Shown: positions 8,291-19,009, counted from the stretch's first letter. The stretch is 64,000 bases of DNA from Stappia sp. TSB10P1A (GCF_900185725.1 NZ_FYAU01000036.1:248001-312000); one strand, 5' to 3'. The notes: a model not told the origin generated them from the letters alone. Translations and numbers: made by a program.

Positions 8291-9643
8291 CTAAATGTCG
8301 TAGCGGCCCATCAGCCAGGCGAAATACTGGAAGCGGGGGCCCAGGAAGCGCTCGGCCTTGCCCCACATCTCGTCGTCGGTGATGTCGCTGGGATACTTGC
8401 GCCCGACGGCGCTGCGCTCGAACAGCGGCCGCAGCAGGGTCAGCGCCAGGATGTAGAAGAGATCGTGGTCCATCTTGTAGGACTTGCGCCGGTCGCCGTC
8501 CCAGCCGCCGAGAATGTCGTCCCGGTGCTTGGTGAGCAGCGCCAGATGCGGGATGAAATAGCCCCACATCCGGCGGGAGATGGCGCGGATCTCGGCCTCC
8601 GGCACGTCCGGGAAATAGCCGGCGATCTTCGCGGCGATCGGATCGAACTCCATCAGGTTGTCAATCGTGTACTTGCCGAGCGCGGTCGGATAGCCGAGCT
8701 TGCCGACCATCCGGTAGATGGCGCTGGCGAGGTCGCGCCAGGCCTGCATCGCCTTTGCCGCCTCCGGCAGGTGGTTGATGTCCTGCACGGAATCGAGGTC
8801 GATCAGGAACAGCCGCTTGCTCTCGACCGAGTAGACGAAATTGCCCCAGTCGCCGGAATAGCGGTAGAGCTCGGCCAGCGAGAAATCGTGCAGCAGCTTG
8901 CCGGCCTCGCGGGCGAGCTTGCAGATGACGGCAAGGCGGACGCGCTCGTCGTCCGGATCGCCCTCGATCCCGAGCGCTTCGCGGATGTCGTCGTAATGGG
9001 CGTCGAAGGCCGGGTCGCTGCCGCGCGCCATGCCGGCGCCGAACAGGATCTCCGAGATGCGATAGGCGGCGGCGCCGGGCGACAGCGTCAGCACCGCGCC
9101 CATCGGCTGGCCCTGGAAGGTCAGGTTGCCGCCATACTCGATCACCGCCAGCGGCGCGATGGTCGGCACGCCGTGGCGCACCAGCCGCTCGGCCGACCAG
9201 AACTCGCGATGCGCCCGCTCGTGGACGATGCCGCCGATCGGGCTCGGCGAGCTGTAGGCGTATTTGTACTCGCCCTCGTTCGAGATGCCGAAATGCGGAT
9301 AGGTGACGAGATATTCCAGGAGGTCGGTCAGCGGCGGCACCGGATCGTTGCCGGCATCGTCATGCAGCTTGTTGGAATATTCCGCGTCGCCCGGCAGGAT
9401 CGGGTTCCACAGGCCGACGCCCTTCAGCTTCGCCGCATGGAAGGTGACGGTGGGATCGTCCTTCAGCGCGATCGGCTCGTTGAGGCTTTCCCAGGAGCCG
9501 CGGCCGCGCCGGGTGAAGGTCGGCACATGGCCGTTCCAACTGGCGATGTCGAGCAGGCGCTGGAACTCGCCGTCCGAAATGGTCAGTCCGTCGAACTGGT
9601 GGGTGATCCGGTAGTCCAGCTTCTGGTGAGCGTTGATGTTCAT
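8291..9643 (-). CDS. Unknown protein with protein-kinase-like fold features
   Basis: A 450-residue protein I do not recognise. ATG 9643 is preceded by AGGA at good spacing; an in-frame ATG at 9685 is possible. Several parts look like the kinase/aminoglycoside-phosphotransferase fold. There is a Lys near residue 72, a helix with Glu147 leading into a PLAVIEYGG strand, and a catalytic-loop-like stretch with His252, Gly267-Asn268 (GDWGNF) and the acidic IDLDS at 281-285. No signal peptide or membrane segment is visible. It lies 20 bases before the adenylation gene and follows yggS, so it may phosphorylate a small precursor or a protein of the pathway. Function is inference. Confidence 0.6.
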   Translation of the reverse strand: MNINAHQKLDYRITHQFDGLTISDGEFQRLLDIASWNGHVPTFTRRGRGSWESLNEPIALKDDPTVTFHAAKLKGVGLWNPILPGDAEYSNKLHDDAGNDPVPPLTDLLEYLVTYPHFGISNEGEYKYAYSSPSPIGGIVHERAHREFWSAERLVRHGVPTIAPLAVIEYGGNLTFQGQPMGAVLTLSPGAAAYRISEILFGAGMARGSDPAFDAHYDDIREALGIEGDPDDERVRLAVICKLAREAGKLLHDFSLAELYRYSGDWGNFVYSVESKRLFLIDLDSVQDINHLPEAAKAMQAWRDLASAIYRMVGKLGYPTALGKYTIDNLMEFDPIAAKIAGYFPDVPEAEIRAISRRMWGYFIPHLALLTKHRDDILGGWDGDRRKSYKMDHDLFYILALTLLRPLFERSAVGRKYPSDITDDEMWGKAERFLGPRFQYFAWLMGRYDI

Positions 9644-9691
9644 CGAATAGCGTCCTGAATGAAAAGGAAAAGCCGGGTCAGGCATAGGCGA

Positions 9692-10369
9692 TCAGGCATA
9701 CGTCCTTGCGCCGAAGATGGCCGAGCCGACGCGCACGCTGGTGGCGCCGTAGATCACCGCCTTCTCGTAGTCGCCCGACATGCCCATGGAGCGGCGGGAA
9801 AGGCCGGCCTTGTCGGCAAGCGCGGCCAGCAGCTCGAAATGCGGCGCGGGATCCTCGCCTGCGGGGGGAATGCACATCAGCCCCTCGATGGTCAGCCCAT
9901 ACTCGTCGCGGCAGCGCGCGACGAAGGCGATGGCCTCATCCGGATCGATGCCGGCCTTCTGCGGCTCGCGCCCGGTATTGACCTGCACATAGAGGCGCGG
10001 GCTGCGGCCCTGGCGGGCGATCTCGCGGGAAATCTCGGCGGCGATCTTCTCCCGGTCGACGGACTCAATCACGTCGAACAGGGCGACCGCGTCGCGCGCC
10101 TTGTTGGACTGCAGCGGCCCGAGCAGGCGCAGCTCGATATCGGGATATTCGGCCTTCAGCGCCGGCCATTTCTCCTGCGCCTCCTGCACCTTGTTCTCGC
10201 CGAACACCCGGGCCCCGGCAGCGATCACCGGGCGGATCGCCTCCGCGTCGAAGGTCTTGCTGACGGCGACCAGCGTCACCGGGCCGGGATCGCCCTCGCG
10301 CACTTCCTCCGCCGCCGCGATCTTCTGCAAGACCGCCGTCAGCCGCTCCACCGATTGATCCTTGGTCAT
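9692..10369 (-). CDS. YggS/PROSC-family PLP-binding protein
   Basis: A 225-residue alanine-racemase-N-fold protein from ATG 10369. It has VAVSKTF with the PLP Lys (about residue 36), GENKVQEAQEKW, the LGPLQSNKAR segment in place of the usual IGxLQxNK, VNTGREPQKAG, GLMCIPP, and SMGMSGDYEKAV near the C-terminus. The family has no known catalysis and buffers pyridoxal phosphate and amino/keto-acid pools. It usually sits beside proC or cell-division genes. Here it lies between a TRAP permease gene and an unknown protein in a biosynthetic operon, which suggests a pathway-dedicated copy. Confidence 0.9.
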   Translation of the reverse strand: MTKDQSVERLTAVLQKIAAAEEVREGDPGPVTLVAVSKTFDAEAIRPVIAAGARVFGENKVQEAQEKWPALKAEYPDIELRLLGPLQSNKARDAVALFDVIESVDREKIAAEISREIARQGRSPRLYVQVNTGREPQKAGIDPDEAIAFVARCRDEYGLTIEGLMCIPPAGEDPAPHFELLAALADKAGLSRRSMGMSGDYEKAVIYGATSVRVGSAIFGARTYA

Positions 10370-10407
10370 GGTCGTCACTCTCTGTGTCGGTTGTGGATAA
10401 GAAGGCC

Positions 10408-11691
10408 TCACACGCCCACGCCGAACAGGCGCGGCACCAGCAGCGTCAGGATGGGAAACAGCGCGCACAGCACCACGATCACCACATGGGCGAAGGCGAA
10501 GGGCAGCGACTCGCGCACCGCGCTCTCGTAGGGGGCGTTGGCTATTCGCGCGGCGGTCATCAATGTCAGGCCGACAGGCGGGGTGATGTTGCCGAGGTTC
10601 AGCGCCAGCAGCATCACCATGCCCGCATGCAGCGGGTGGAAGCCGAGCTCGACCAGCGCCGGGGCGAGCACCGGCACGGCGATGATGATCGCCGGCAGCA
10701 CGTCGATGAACATGCCGATGACGACGAGCAGCGCTGCGACCGCGAGGATCTGCACCACCGGGTTGTCGCTCATGGTGGCGATGGTCTCGGCCGCATGGCG
10801 GGCGATGCCGGAGCGGGTGACGAACCAGCCGAGCACATTGGAGGCGCCGAGCAGCAGGAACACCACGCCGCTGAAGCTGACGGTGGAGACCAGCGACTCC
10901 CACAGGTCCTGCCGGGTCAGCCGGCGATAGGCGAAGCCGCCGAGCGCGAGCGCATAGATGCAGGCGATCACCGAGGCCTCGGTCACCGTGGTCAGGCCGG
11001 TCAGCACGCCGCCGAGAATGACCAGCGGAATGCCCATGGCGGCGAGCGCGCTGATGCCGGTCGAGACGATCACCGAGAGCATCACCCGCTGATGGCTGGC
11101 ATAGCCGCGCTTCCACGAGATGATGCCGCTGACGATCAGCATGGCGAGGCCCATCATCAGCCCCGGCACGATGCCGGCGGCGAACAGGCCGAGGATCGAG
11201 ATGTCGCGCAAGGTGGCGGCATAGGCGATCATGATGATGCTGGGCGGGATGATCGGCCCGACGATGGCCGAGCAGGCGGTGACGGCGGCGCAATAGGCGG
11301 CGCTGTAGCCCTCCTTGCGCATGGAGGGGATCAGCGTGCGCCCGATCGCCGCCGTCTCGGTCACCGCCGCGCCGGTCAGCCCGGCGAACATCAGGCAGGT
11401 GGTGACGTTGACATGCGACAGCGCGCCGGGCACCCGGCCGAACAGCGAACTGGCGAAGGCGATCAGCCGCTCGGTCAAGCCGGCGCGGTTCATGATCTCG
11501 GCGGTGATGATGAAATAGGGCACGGCGATCAGCACGTAGCCGGAGACGCCGGAATAGAAGCGGTCGGCAAGGATGCCGAGGAAATCCGCCCCGCCGATGG
11601 AATAGGCGCCGATCATGCCGGCCGCGGTCAGCACCAGGCCGAGCGGCAGGCCGATGAACATCAGCACGACGAAGGCGAGAGAGGCGCTCAT
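10408..11691 (-). CDS. TRAP transporter large permease (DctM)
   Basis: A 427-residue, very hydrophobic protein with about 12 membrane spans. It has the family motif GPIIPPSIIMIAYA and a C-terminal LNLGNITPPVGL repeat of it. Start ATG 11691 overlaps the DctQ stop as ATGA. With DctP and DctQ it forms a sodium-driven tripartite uptake system for a small, usually acidic, organic compound across the inner membrane. It is 38 bases upstream of yggS on the same strand, so import is probably co-expressed with the adenylation unit. Confidence 0.92.
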   Translation of the reverse strand: MSASLAFVVLMFIGLPLGLVLTAAGMIGAYSIGGADFLGILADRFYSGVSGYVLIAVPYFIITAEIMNRAGLTERLIAFASSLFGRVPGALSHVNVTTCLMFAGLTGAAVTETAAIGRTLIPSMRKEGYSAAYCAAVTACSAIVGPIIPPSIIMIAYAATLRDISILGLFAAGIVPGLMMGLAMLIVSGIISWKRGYASHQRVMLSVIVSTGISALAAMGIPLVILGGVLTGLTTVTEASVIACIYALALGGFAYRRLTRQDLWESLVSTVSFSGVVFLLLGASNVLGWFVTRSGIARHAAETIATMSDNPVVQILAVAALLVVIGMFIDVLPAIIIAVPVLAPALVELGFHPLHAGMVMLLALNLGNITPPVGLTLMTAARIANAPYESAVRESLPFAFAHVVIVVLCALFPILTLLVPRLFGVGV

Positions 11692-12404
11692 CCGGCGACC
11701 TCCGCGACGCGGCGCGCCGGCGTCGGTCCGGCCGCTTCCGCCAGGCTCGGCGGCGATATGCCCGCCTCGGCCGGTCCGTCGCCGTAATCCAGCCCCGCCT
11801 CGGCGGCCTCGACCTCCTCCGCCGCCGCGCCGATGGCACCGCGCTCTTCCAAAAGGGCCATGCCGTCGACGAGGTGCAGGCACAGGATCGCGCCGGCCAC
11901 CGGCACGGAGGCCGCCGTCCAGTGATGCGCCACCTGCAGGCTGGAGGAGATGATGTAGAGGTTGCTCGCCTCGCGGAAGAAGCCGAACCCGTACCACAGC
12001 AGCGCCAGGGCGAAGAGGCCGATGGCGGCAAGGTTGATGCCCTGCGCCAGCCGCGCGGCCCAGCGAGGCAGCATCCGCGCCACCGCGAGGATGGCGATAT
12101 GCTCGCCATACTTGAAGGCGACGGTGATGCTGAGCATGCCGAGCCAGGGCAGGAACAGGCGGAACAGCGAGGGTCGGGTATTGGCATAGGCGAAGGCGAG
12201 CGGGCCGCTGTCGAACAGCGAGGCCTGGCCGAGCCGGTGGGCCAGCGCCAGCCCCATCTCCAGCACGATGCCCGCCGCCGAGACGACCAGCATCACGGCG
12301 AGCAGCAGGGCGCAGACGACGATGGTCGCACGGTTGACCGCGTCGCTGGCCCGGCGCAGGGCGCCGACAAGCGCTCCCGGCCCAAGGGTGGAAGTCGTGC
12401 TCAT
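11688..12404 (-). CDS. TRAP transporter small permease (DctQ)
   Basis: A 238-residue protein with about four membrane spans and a soluble, acidic, Ala-rich C-terminal tail of ~60 residues (EEVEAAEAGLDYGDG) that is longer than usual. Start ATG 12404 (MSTTSTLG) was preferred to the upstream ATG at 12485 because the extra 27 residues are Pro/Arg-rich filler. It bridges the DctP-DctM complex. Overlap with dctM is 4 bases. Confidence 0.88.
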   Translation of the reverse strand: MSTTSTLGPGALVGALRRASDAVNRATIVVCALLLAVMLVVSAAGIVLEMGLALAHRLGQASLFDSGPLAFAYANTRPSLFRLFLPWLGMLSITVAFKYGEHIAILAVARMLPRWAARLAQGINLAAIGLFALALLWYGFGFFREASNLYIISSSLQVAHHWTAASVPVAGAILCLHLVDGMALLEERGAIGAAAEEVEAAEAGLDYGDGPAEAGISPPSLAEAAGPTPARRVAEVAG

Positions 12405-12508
12405 GGGGTGTCTTCCCGGTCGGCTCGGCTGAAACGGGCGCGGCGCGGCGGTGGCCGGCCGCGACGGGCGGGGATGCGCGGGCACGCCCGGCCTCCCCGC
12501 CCTTTCGA

Positions 12509-13681
12509 TCAGTCGAGATAGATCTCGATCGCGGAGCGATTCAGGTCGGCATGGATGCGCTCGACCTCGGCGCGCAACTCGTCATAGAGCGCCGCCTTCT
12601 CGCCGAATTCCTTCACCAGCCACTCGCGATAGATCGGCTGCGCGATCTCCCGCATCCGCTGCTTCTCGGCATCGGAGAGGATGTGGCACTGCTCGAACTT
12701 CTTGCAGGAGTTGACCCAGCCGACGACGGTGATCTGCGCGGCGATGCCATGCGCCATGGCGACCGCCTCGCGCGCGGCGGCGACGATGATCCTCTGGTAG
12801 TCTTCGGGCAGTTGCGAGAACCAGGCCTCGCTGACGCTCCAGGTGATGGTGTTGTAGACGTGGCCGCTCCAGGTGGTGAAATTGGTCACGTCGTAGAGCT
12901 TGAAGATGTCGTTGACGCCCGGCGCATGGAAATGGCCGTCGACGAGGCCGGTGGCAAGGCCGGTCTGCAACTCGCCCCAGGGCAGCGGCGTCGGCGAGGC
13001 GCCGAGCGCGCGCATGATCGTCATATGCGCCTGGTTCTCCTCGACGCGGATGCGCAGGCCCTGCAGGTCCTCGACCTTGGTGATCAGCCGCTTGTTGTTG
13101 GCGAAGGCGACGAAGCCGCCGCCGTCGTCGAGCGTGCCGAGGTAGCGCAGCCCGCTTTCCTTGACCATCGGCTTCATGAACTCGGCGAACCACGGGCTGT
13201 CGAAGAAGGTCCAGGCCGTCCGGTAGTCCGGGAACAGGAACGGCGAGGTGATCATCTCGTAATTGCGGTAGAAGGAGGCCTGCGTGCCCGAGCCGAGCAT
13301 GACCGACTGGATGGTCTTGCCGGCGCGGGTCTGCTGCGCCGCCTCGACCTCGCCGCCGAGCGCGCCGTTGCCGAAGACCTGCACGTCGATGTCGCCATTG
13401 GTGGCGCTTTCCACCAGTTGCTCGAAATGCTTGAGGGCCGGCGCTGTCTCGTTGTTGGTGAGATCGTCCGGATAGAGATGGGCGATGGTCATGGTGTAGC
13501 GGGCGGCCTCGGCCGGGCTGGTCCAGCCAGCCGCGAGCGCCAGCGCCAGGACGCCGGTCAGCAGCAGTCCGCGCAGACCGGCGCGGCCGGACGAGCTGCC
13601 TTGCGCGCGGCTGCGAATTGCCTGCGCCGTACCCTTGTTACTTATACGTGGGAAGCAACAACAACAGTCTCCGACCGACAT
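12509..13681 (-). CDS. TRAP transporter substrate-binding protein (DctP)
   Basis: A 390-residue periplasmic binding protein. ATG 13681 has a strong AGGAGG five to six bases upstream. The N-terminus carries four consecutive Cys before a normal signal core (LLLTGVLALALAAG, about residues 41-54) and an AEAA cleavage region. The mature part shows the family features TIAHLYPDDL, GGEVEAAQQTRAG, GLRIRVEENQ with the carboxylate-binding Arg, and PWGELQTGLATGLVDG. The ligand is unknown; the family binds mostly carboxylates. It is the first gene of the left-arm operon. Confidence 0.9.
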   Translation of the reverse strand: MSVGDCCCCFPRISNKGTAQAIRSRAQGSSSGRAGLRGLLLTGVLALALAAGWTSPAEAARYTMTIAHLYPDDLTNNETAPALKHFEQLVESATNGDIDVQVFGNGALGGEVEAAQQTRAGKTIQSVMLGSGTQASFYRNYEMITSPFLFPDYRTAWTFFDSPWFAEFMKPMVKESGLRYLGTLDDGGGFVAFANNKRLITKVEDLQGLRIRVEENQAHMTIMRALGASPTPLPWGELQTGLATGLVDGHFHAPGVNDIFKLYDVTNFTTWSGHVYNTITWSVSEAWFSQLPEDYQRIIVAAAREAVAMAHGIAAQITVVGWVNSCKKFEQCHILSDAEKQRMREIAQPIYREWLVKEFGEKAALYDELRAEVERIHADLNRSAIEIYLD

Positions 13682-13861
13682 AATTCCCCTCCTCAAGCGA
13701 ATATTATTCTATTCGATTGTAAGGCGAGGATATGAAGCGGCCTTTTGCCGGTCTAATTCTATTTTTCTATTTCTTGTGAGTGTCGTAACGTAAATGGAAG
13801 ACAGCGCGACAACGCCAGCGGCCGGGGCCTTGCGACCCCGGCTCGACGTCCGGTCTCCGGC

Positions 13862-13910
13862 GTCCGGTCCATGATGTCCGGTCCATGATGTCCGGTCCAT
13901 GACGTCCGGT
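13862..13910. repeat. 14-base tandem repeat (3.5 copies)
   Basis: Unit GTCCGGTCCATGAT repeats at 13862, 13876 and 13890, with a partial copy at 13904. Diverged GTCCGGTC pieces lie just upstream from 13847. It sits in the ~400-base gap between dctP and ilvD and codes for nothing recognisable. The copies are directly adjacent without spacers, so it is not a CRISPR array. Confidence 0.85.
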
Positions 13911-14098
13911 CTGCACTCTCTCCAGGCGCCGGCAGCCTCGCCGCGCCTGCGAAAACCGGCCCGTCCGGCCTCCTGCACCCTCCTCCCATCAAAACGGGGT
14001 GCGGAAACCGGACGGGCGGCCCCCATGGGGCTGGGGTGGGGGCTGGGGCTGGGTTGGGTTGGGGCGGAAGCCGGGCCGAGGTCGGGGCCGGCGGCGCC

Positions 14099-15772
<1,674 letters not shown>

Positions 15773-16135
15773 CCGCAATCCTCCCTGGACATCCCGCGGC
15801 GCCGGTCCGCCGCCGTCCCGGCCCTCCCGCGGGCCGGCTCCCGATCCAGATGCGCACCGCCGGTCCGGCCGGACTTGCCGGAACAGTGCCGGAGATCGGC
15901 GCAACCGCCTCAAATCCCACGCTGTTTCCCATCCGGATAAGGTGTGCCCATCAGCCTCCAGGCGACGGTATCGCCTCGTCATTCATTTCAGAAATATATT
16001 TCTGAGAGGGTATTAAGACGTTTTTCGACCTAATCGCGCTGCGTTCCGCCCCCGCCGACAGCGGCGGCGCCGACCCTCCCGAGCCGGCGCCCCCGTGTGC
16101 TGCTTGCGCGTTCGAATTGCAAAAGGGCGGCCGCT
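15773..16135. other. Spacer between ilvD and the LysR gene with 18-base palindrome
   Basis: TCAGAAATATATTTCTGA at 15988-16005 is a perfect palindrome in otherwise GC-rich DNA. It precedes ilvD by about 215 bases and follows the LysR gene. No gene was seen in the gap. Confidence 0.6.
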
Positions 16136-17176
16136 TCAGTCGATCCGGCCGGCGTGACCGTGGCCCTGGCCGTTGAGGTCGTGGCGGGCCTGCACCATCG
16201 CCGCCTCGGGCAGGCCGAGACCGGGAGCGCCCCCGCCCCGGCCCTGGCCGATCCCGCCGTCCTCGTCGCCGGCATGCTCGCCGAGGCCGCGGGCGATCTC
16301 GACCAGGCGCAGCACCGTCGGCGAGGGGTCCTCCTTGCGCCAGACGAGGCCGGTCTCGATCACCGGCGGCTTGCCCTCCAGGCCGACATAGCGCACCCCC
16401 ATGCGGCCCAGCCGGCGCAGCGAGCCGGGCACCAGCGCGAACCCCATCCCGGCCGAGACCAGGCTGATGATGGTCTGCATCTGGATGGCTTCCTGGCCGA
16501 TCACCGGCTCGATGCCATGGGACGCGAAATAGGTGGTGATGATGTCATGGAAGGCCGGGGCCGAGCGCCGCGGGAACAGCACCAGCGGCTCCTCGGCGAC
16601 ATCCTCGATCTTCAGCCGGCCGCTGACGATCTCCACGCGCCCGGCCCGCACCCACTCCTCCGGCACCGCCGCCACCAGCGGCTCGTGCAGCAGCGGCAGG
16701 TAGGACAGCGAGGCATGCAGGGTCTGGTGCATGGGGATGATCAGGCCGGCATTGATCTCGCCCTGCATCAGGGCCTCGACCTGCAGGTCGCTGGTCATCT
16801 CCTTCAGCGTCACCTTCACCTCCGGATAGGTGGCGCCATAAAGGCTGATCAGTTCGGGAAGCAGGTTGTAGTCGGCGGTCGTCACGAAGCCGAGCTTGAG
16901 CGAGCCGATCTCGCCGCGGGCGAGCTGACGCGCCAGCGCCGGCAGGGCCTCCACCTCCTGCAGCAGCTTGCTCACATGCGACAGAAGGTGCTCGCCGACC
17001 GGGGTCAGCGCCACGTTCCGCTTCGTCCGCTTGAACAGCGTGACGGACAATTCCTCCTCCAACGCCAGAATGGCCTGACTGAGCGGAGGTTGCGTCATAC
17101 AGAGCCGCTCCGCGGCCCTGCCGAAATGCAACTCCTCCGCAACCGTTACAAAGAACTTGAGCCTTCTCAGATTCAT
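16136..17176 (-). CDS. LysR-family transcriptional regulator
   Basis: A 346-residue regulator from ATG 17176 (MNLRRLKFF). The N-terminal winged helix (FGRAAERLCMTQPPLSQAIL, residues about 21-40) is followed by the LysR co-inducer domain. The last ~40 residues form a Gly/His-rich tail (GQGRGGGAPG, GQGHGHAG) not usual in the family; a shorter protein would end near residue 305. It is divergent from the acyl-CoA-dehydrogenase gene across a 555-base spacer, so it is the most likely local regulator of the right-arm genes. Confidence 0.88.
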   Translation of the reverse strand: MNLRRLKFFVTVAEELHFGRAAERLCMTQPPLSQAILALEEELSVTLFKRTKRNVALTPVGEHLLSHVSKLLQEVEALPALARQLARGEIGSLKLGFVTTADYNLLPELISLYGATYPEVKVTLKEMTSDLQVEALMQGEINAGLIIPMHQTLHASLSYLPLLHEPLVAAVPEEWVRAGRVEIVSGRLKIEDVAEEPLVLFPRRSAPAFHDIITTYFASHGIEPVIGQEAIQMQTIISLVSAGMGFALVPGSLRRLGRMGVRYVGLEGKPPVIETGLVWRKEDPSPTVLRLVEIARGLGEHAGDEDGGIGQGRGGGAPGLGLPEAAMVQARHDLNGQGHGHAGRID

Positions 17177-17731
17177 TGCTTGCCTTCTGCTCCCTAGGAT
17201 TGGCCGATTTTTGCTGTCCCCAAAAATTCGAACGCAAACCTTTATATGGCAAAAATATATATTTCTCGACACGAACGGAAAGTTGTATTTCGGTTGTAAT
17301 TAAAATTAGTTTCTCGTCCTACGCGATAGTGCAATAAAGGAACTAGTTTTTGTCGCCAAGAAGGCCGAAACGGGAGGACACCATGACATATGAATTTCAT
17401 ATCTGTACCACCGAGAACTCGACCTTAAGCTTGAGATACGGGTAATCGCTCCAATACTGTCACGATTACCAATGTTGTTTTCGTCAGCGAGCAACACCCG
17501 GCCGCGGGCACGACCCGGCTCCGCGGAGGCGCCGGCACGGGCCGGGTTTCGCGCCCGCGCCTTTCCCGACGACCCGTCCCCGCCATCCAACCACCTGCCG
17601 GGGCGGCGCGCAAACGGCACGCCCCGCAAGGCATCGGCCGGCATCGGCCGCCGGACCTGATCACACCACCCACCGCACCACCCCGACGCAAAACCCCGAC
17701 GCAAAACCCCAACGCAAAACGAGGAGCGCAG
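17177..17731. promoter_or_regulatory. Divergent control region between LysR and dehydrogenase genes
   Basis: The 555-base spacer has no convincing gene. It holds an AT-rich palindrome AAATATATATTT (17253-17264) close to the LysR start and three 13-base direct repeats just before the dehydrogenase start. LysR proteins usually bind in such spacers; the site itself is not identified. Confidence 0.45.
17681..17719 (+). repeat. Three 13-base direct repeats in the dehydrogenase leader
   Basis: CCCCGACGCAAAA at 17681 and 17694 and CCCCAACGCAAAA at 17707 are adjacent and end 4 bases before the ribosome-binding site GAGGAG of the gene at 17732. Confidence 0.85.
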
Positions 17732-18880
17732 ATGGACTTCAGCTTCACTCCCGAGCAGGAGGCCTTCAAGGAGAAGGTCGTCCGCTTCGCCAAGGACGAG
17801 CTCAACGAGGGCGACCTCAAGCAGCGCGATGCCGAGTGCATCCTCTCGCGCGACCTGTGGCGCAAGATCGCCGGCTTCGGCATCCTCGGCCTGCCCTTCG
17901 AGAAGGCCTATGGCGGCGCCGAACAGGACATCATCACCACGGTGCTGGCGATGGAGGCGCTGGGCTATGGCTGCCGCGACAACGGCCTGCTGTTCAGCAT
18001 GAACGGCCAGATGTGGACCGTGCAGATGCCGATCGCCCAGTTCGGCACGCCGGAGCAGAAGGAGAAGTATCTGCGCGGGCTGATTTCCGGCGAGCTGATC
18101 GGCGCCCACGGCATCACCGAGGCCGAGGCCGGCTCCGACGTGATGAGCCTCGGCACCACCGCGACCCGCGACGGCGACCATTATGTGCTGAACGGCGCCA
18201 AGGTGTTCTGTACCAACGGGCCGGTCGCCGACGTCTTCGTCATCTTCGCCACCGTCGACAAGAGCGCCGGCTCGCTCGGCCTCACCGGCTTCGTCGTCGA
18301 CCGCGACACACCGGGCCTGACGGTCAGCCCGAACCGCCGCAAGATGGGCCTGCGCACCTCGCCGATGGCCTGGCTGACGCTGGAGGACTGCCGGGTGCCG
18401 GTTGCCGCGCGCATCGGCAAGGAGGGCCAGGGCGGGCGCATCTTCAACAATTCGATGGAGTGGGAGCGCAGCTCGATCCTCGCCAATCTCGTCGGTGCGA
18501 TGGAGCATCAGGTCGAACAATGCGTCGCCCATGCCAACAAGCGCACCCAGTTCCGCAAGCCGATCGGCAAGTTCCAGTCCGTGTCCAACCGCATCGTCGA
18601 CATGAAGCTGCGGCACGAGACCTCGCGGCTGCTGCTCTACAAGGTCGCCTGGCTGAAGAAGAACAAGGGCAGTTGCCCGATGGAGGCGGCGCTCGCCAAG
18701 CTCTACCTGAGCGAGGCCTGGGTCGCCTCCTGCCAGAACTCCGTCGTCATCCATGGCGGCTACGGCTACATGGCCGACTACGAGGTGGAGCGCGACTTCC
18801 GCGATGCGGTCGGCAGCCTGCTCTATTCCGGCACCTCGGACATCCAGCGCACCATCGCCGCCCGCGCCCTCGGCCTGTGA
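17732..18880 (+). CDS. Acyl-CoA-dehydrogenase-like enzyme, possibly aminoacyl-carrier (prolyl-ACP) oxidase
   Basis: A 382-residue FAD enzyme of the acyl-CoA dehydrogenase family with GITEAEAGSD, the FAD-binding region, and C-terminal HGGYGYM and LYSGTSDIQR. The usual catalytic Glu of medium/short-chain enzymes (in YEGTxxIQ) is Ser366 here. Glu243/Glu245 in SMEWERS lie where isovaleryl-CoA dehydrogenase and the prolyl-carrier oxidases (AnaB, PltE type) keep their base. Together with the separate adenylation enzyme and the ACP 300 bases downstream, this supports oxidation of a carrier-bound amino acid such as proline. An ordinary fatty acyl-CoA role is the alternative. Confidence 0.8.
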   Translation: MDFSFTPEQEAFKEKVVRFAKDELNEGDLKQRDAECILSRDLWRKIAGFGILGLPFEKAYGGAEQDIITTVLAMEALGYGCRDNGLLFSMNGQMWTVQMPIAQFGTPEQKEKYLRGLISGELIGAHGITEAEAGSDVMSLGTTATRDGDHYVLNGAKVFCTNGPVADVFVIFATVDKSAGSLGLTGFVVDRDTPGLTVSPNRRKMGLRTSPMAWLTLEDCRVPVAARIGKEGQGGRIFNNSMEWERSSILANLVGAMEHQVEQCVAHANKRTQFRKPIGKFQSVSNRIVDMKLRHETSRLLLYKVAWLKKNKGSCPMEAALAKLYLSEAWVASCQNSVVIHGGYGYMADYEVERDFRDAVGSLLYSGTSDIQRTIAARALGL

Positions 18881-19009
18881 GGAGCGTCCCGTCCGGCCTC
18901 CGCGCCGGACGGGGCCGCACTCGCCACCCCAAAGCCCGCCTGTCACTTCTGCGGATATCGCCTGCTGGAATACATATAACTCAATAGAAATTCAGTAATA
19001 CCGGCGATA

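Noticed and set aside
13862-13910. Possible CRISPR-like array
   Set aside because: Units are 14 bases and directly adjacent without spacers, and no cas gene is present.
15988-16005. Irr-type iron control element
   Set aside because: The inverted repeat has the wrong inner spacing (six bases, not about three) between the AGAA/TTCT halves.
17732-18880. Ordinary fatty-acid beta-oxidation dehydrogenase
   Set aside because: The standard catalytic Glu is Ser366, no beta-oxidation partners flank it, and a lone ACP follows. This reading is kept only as an alternative.
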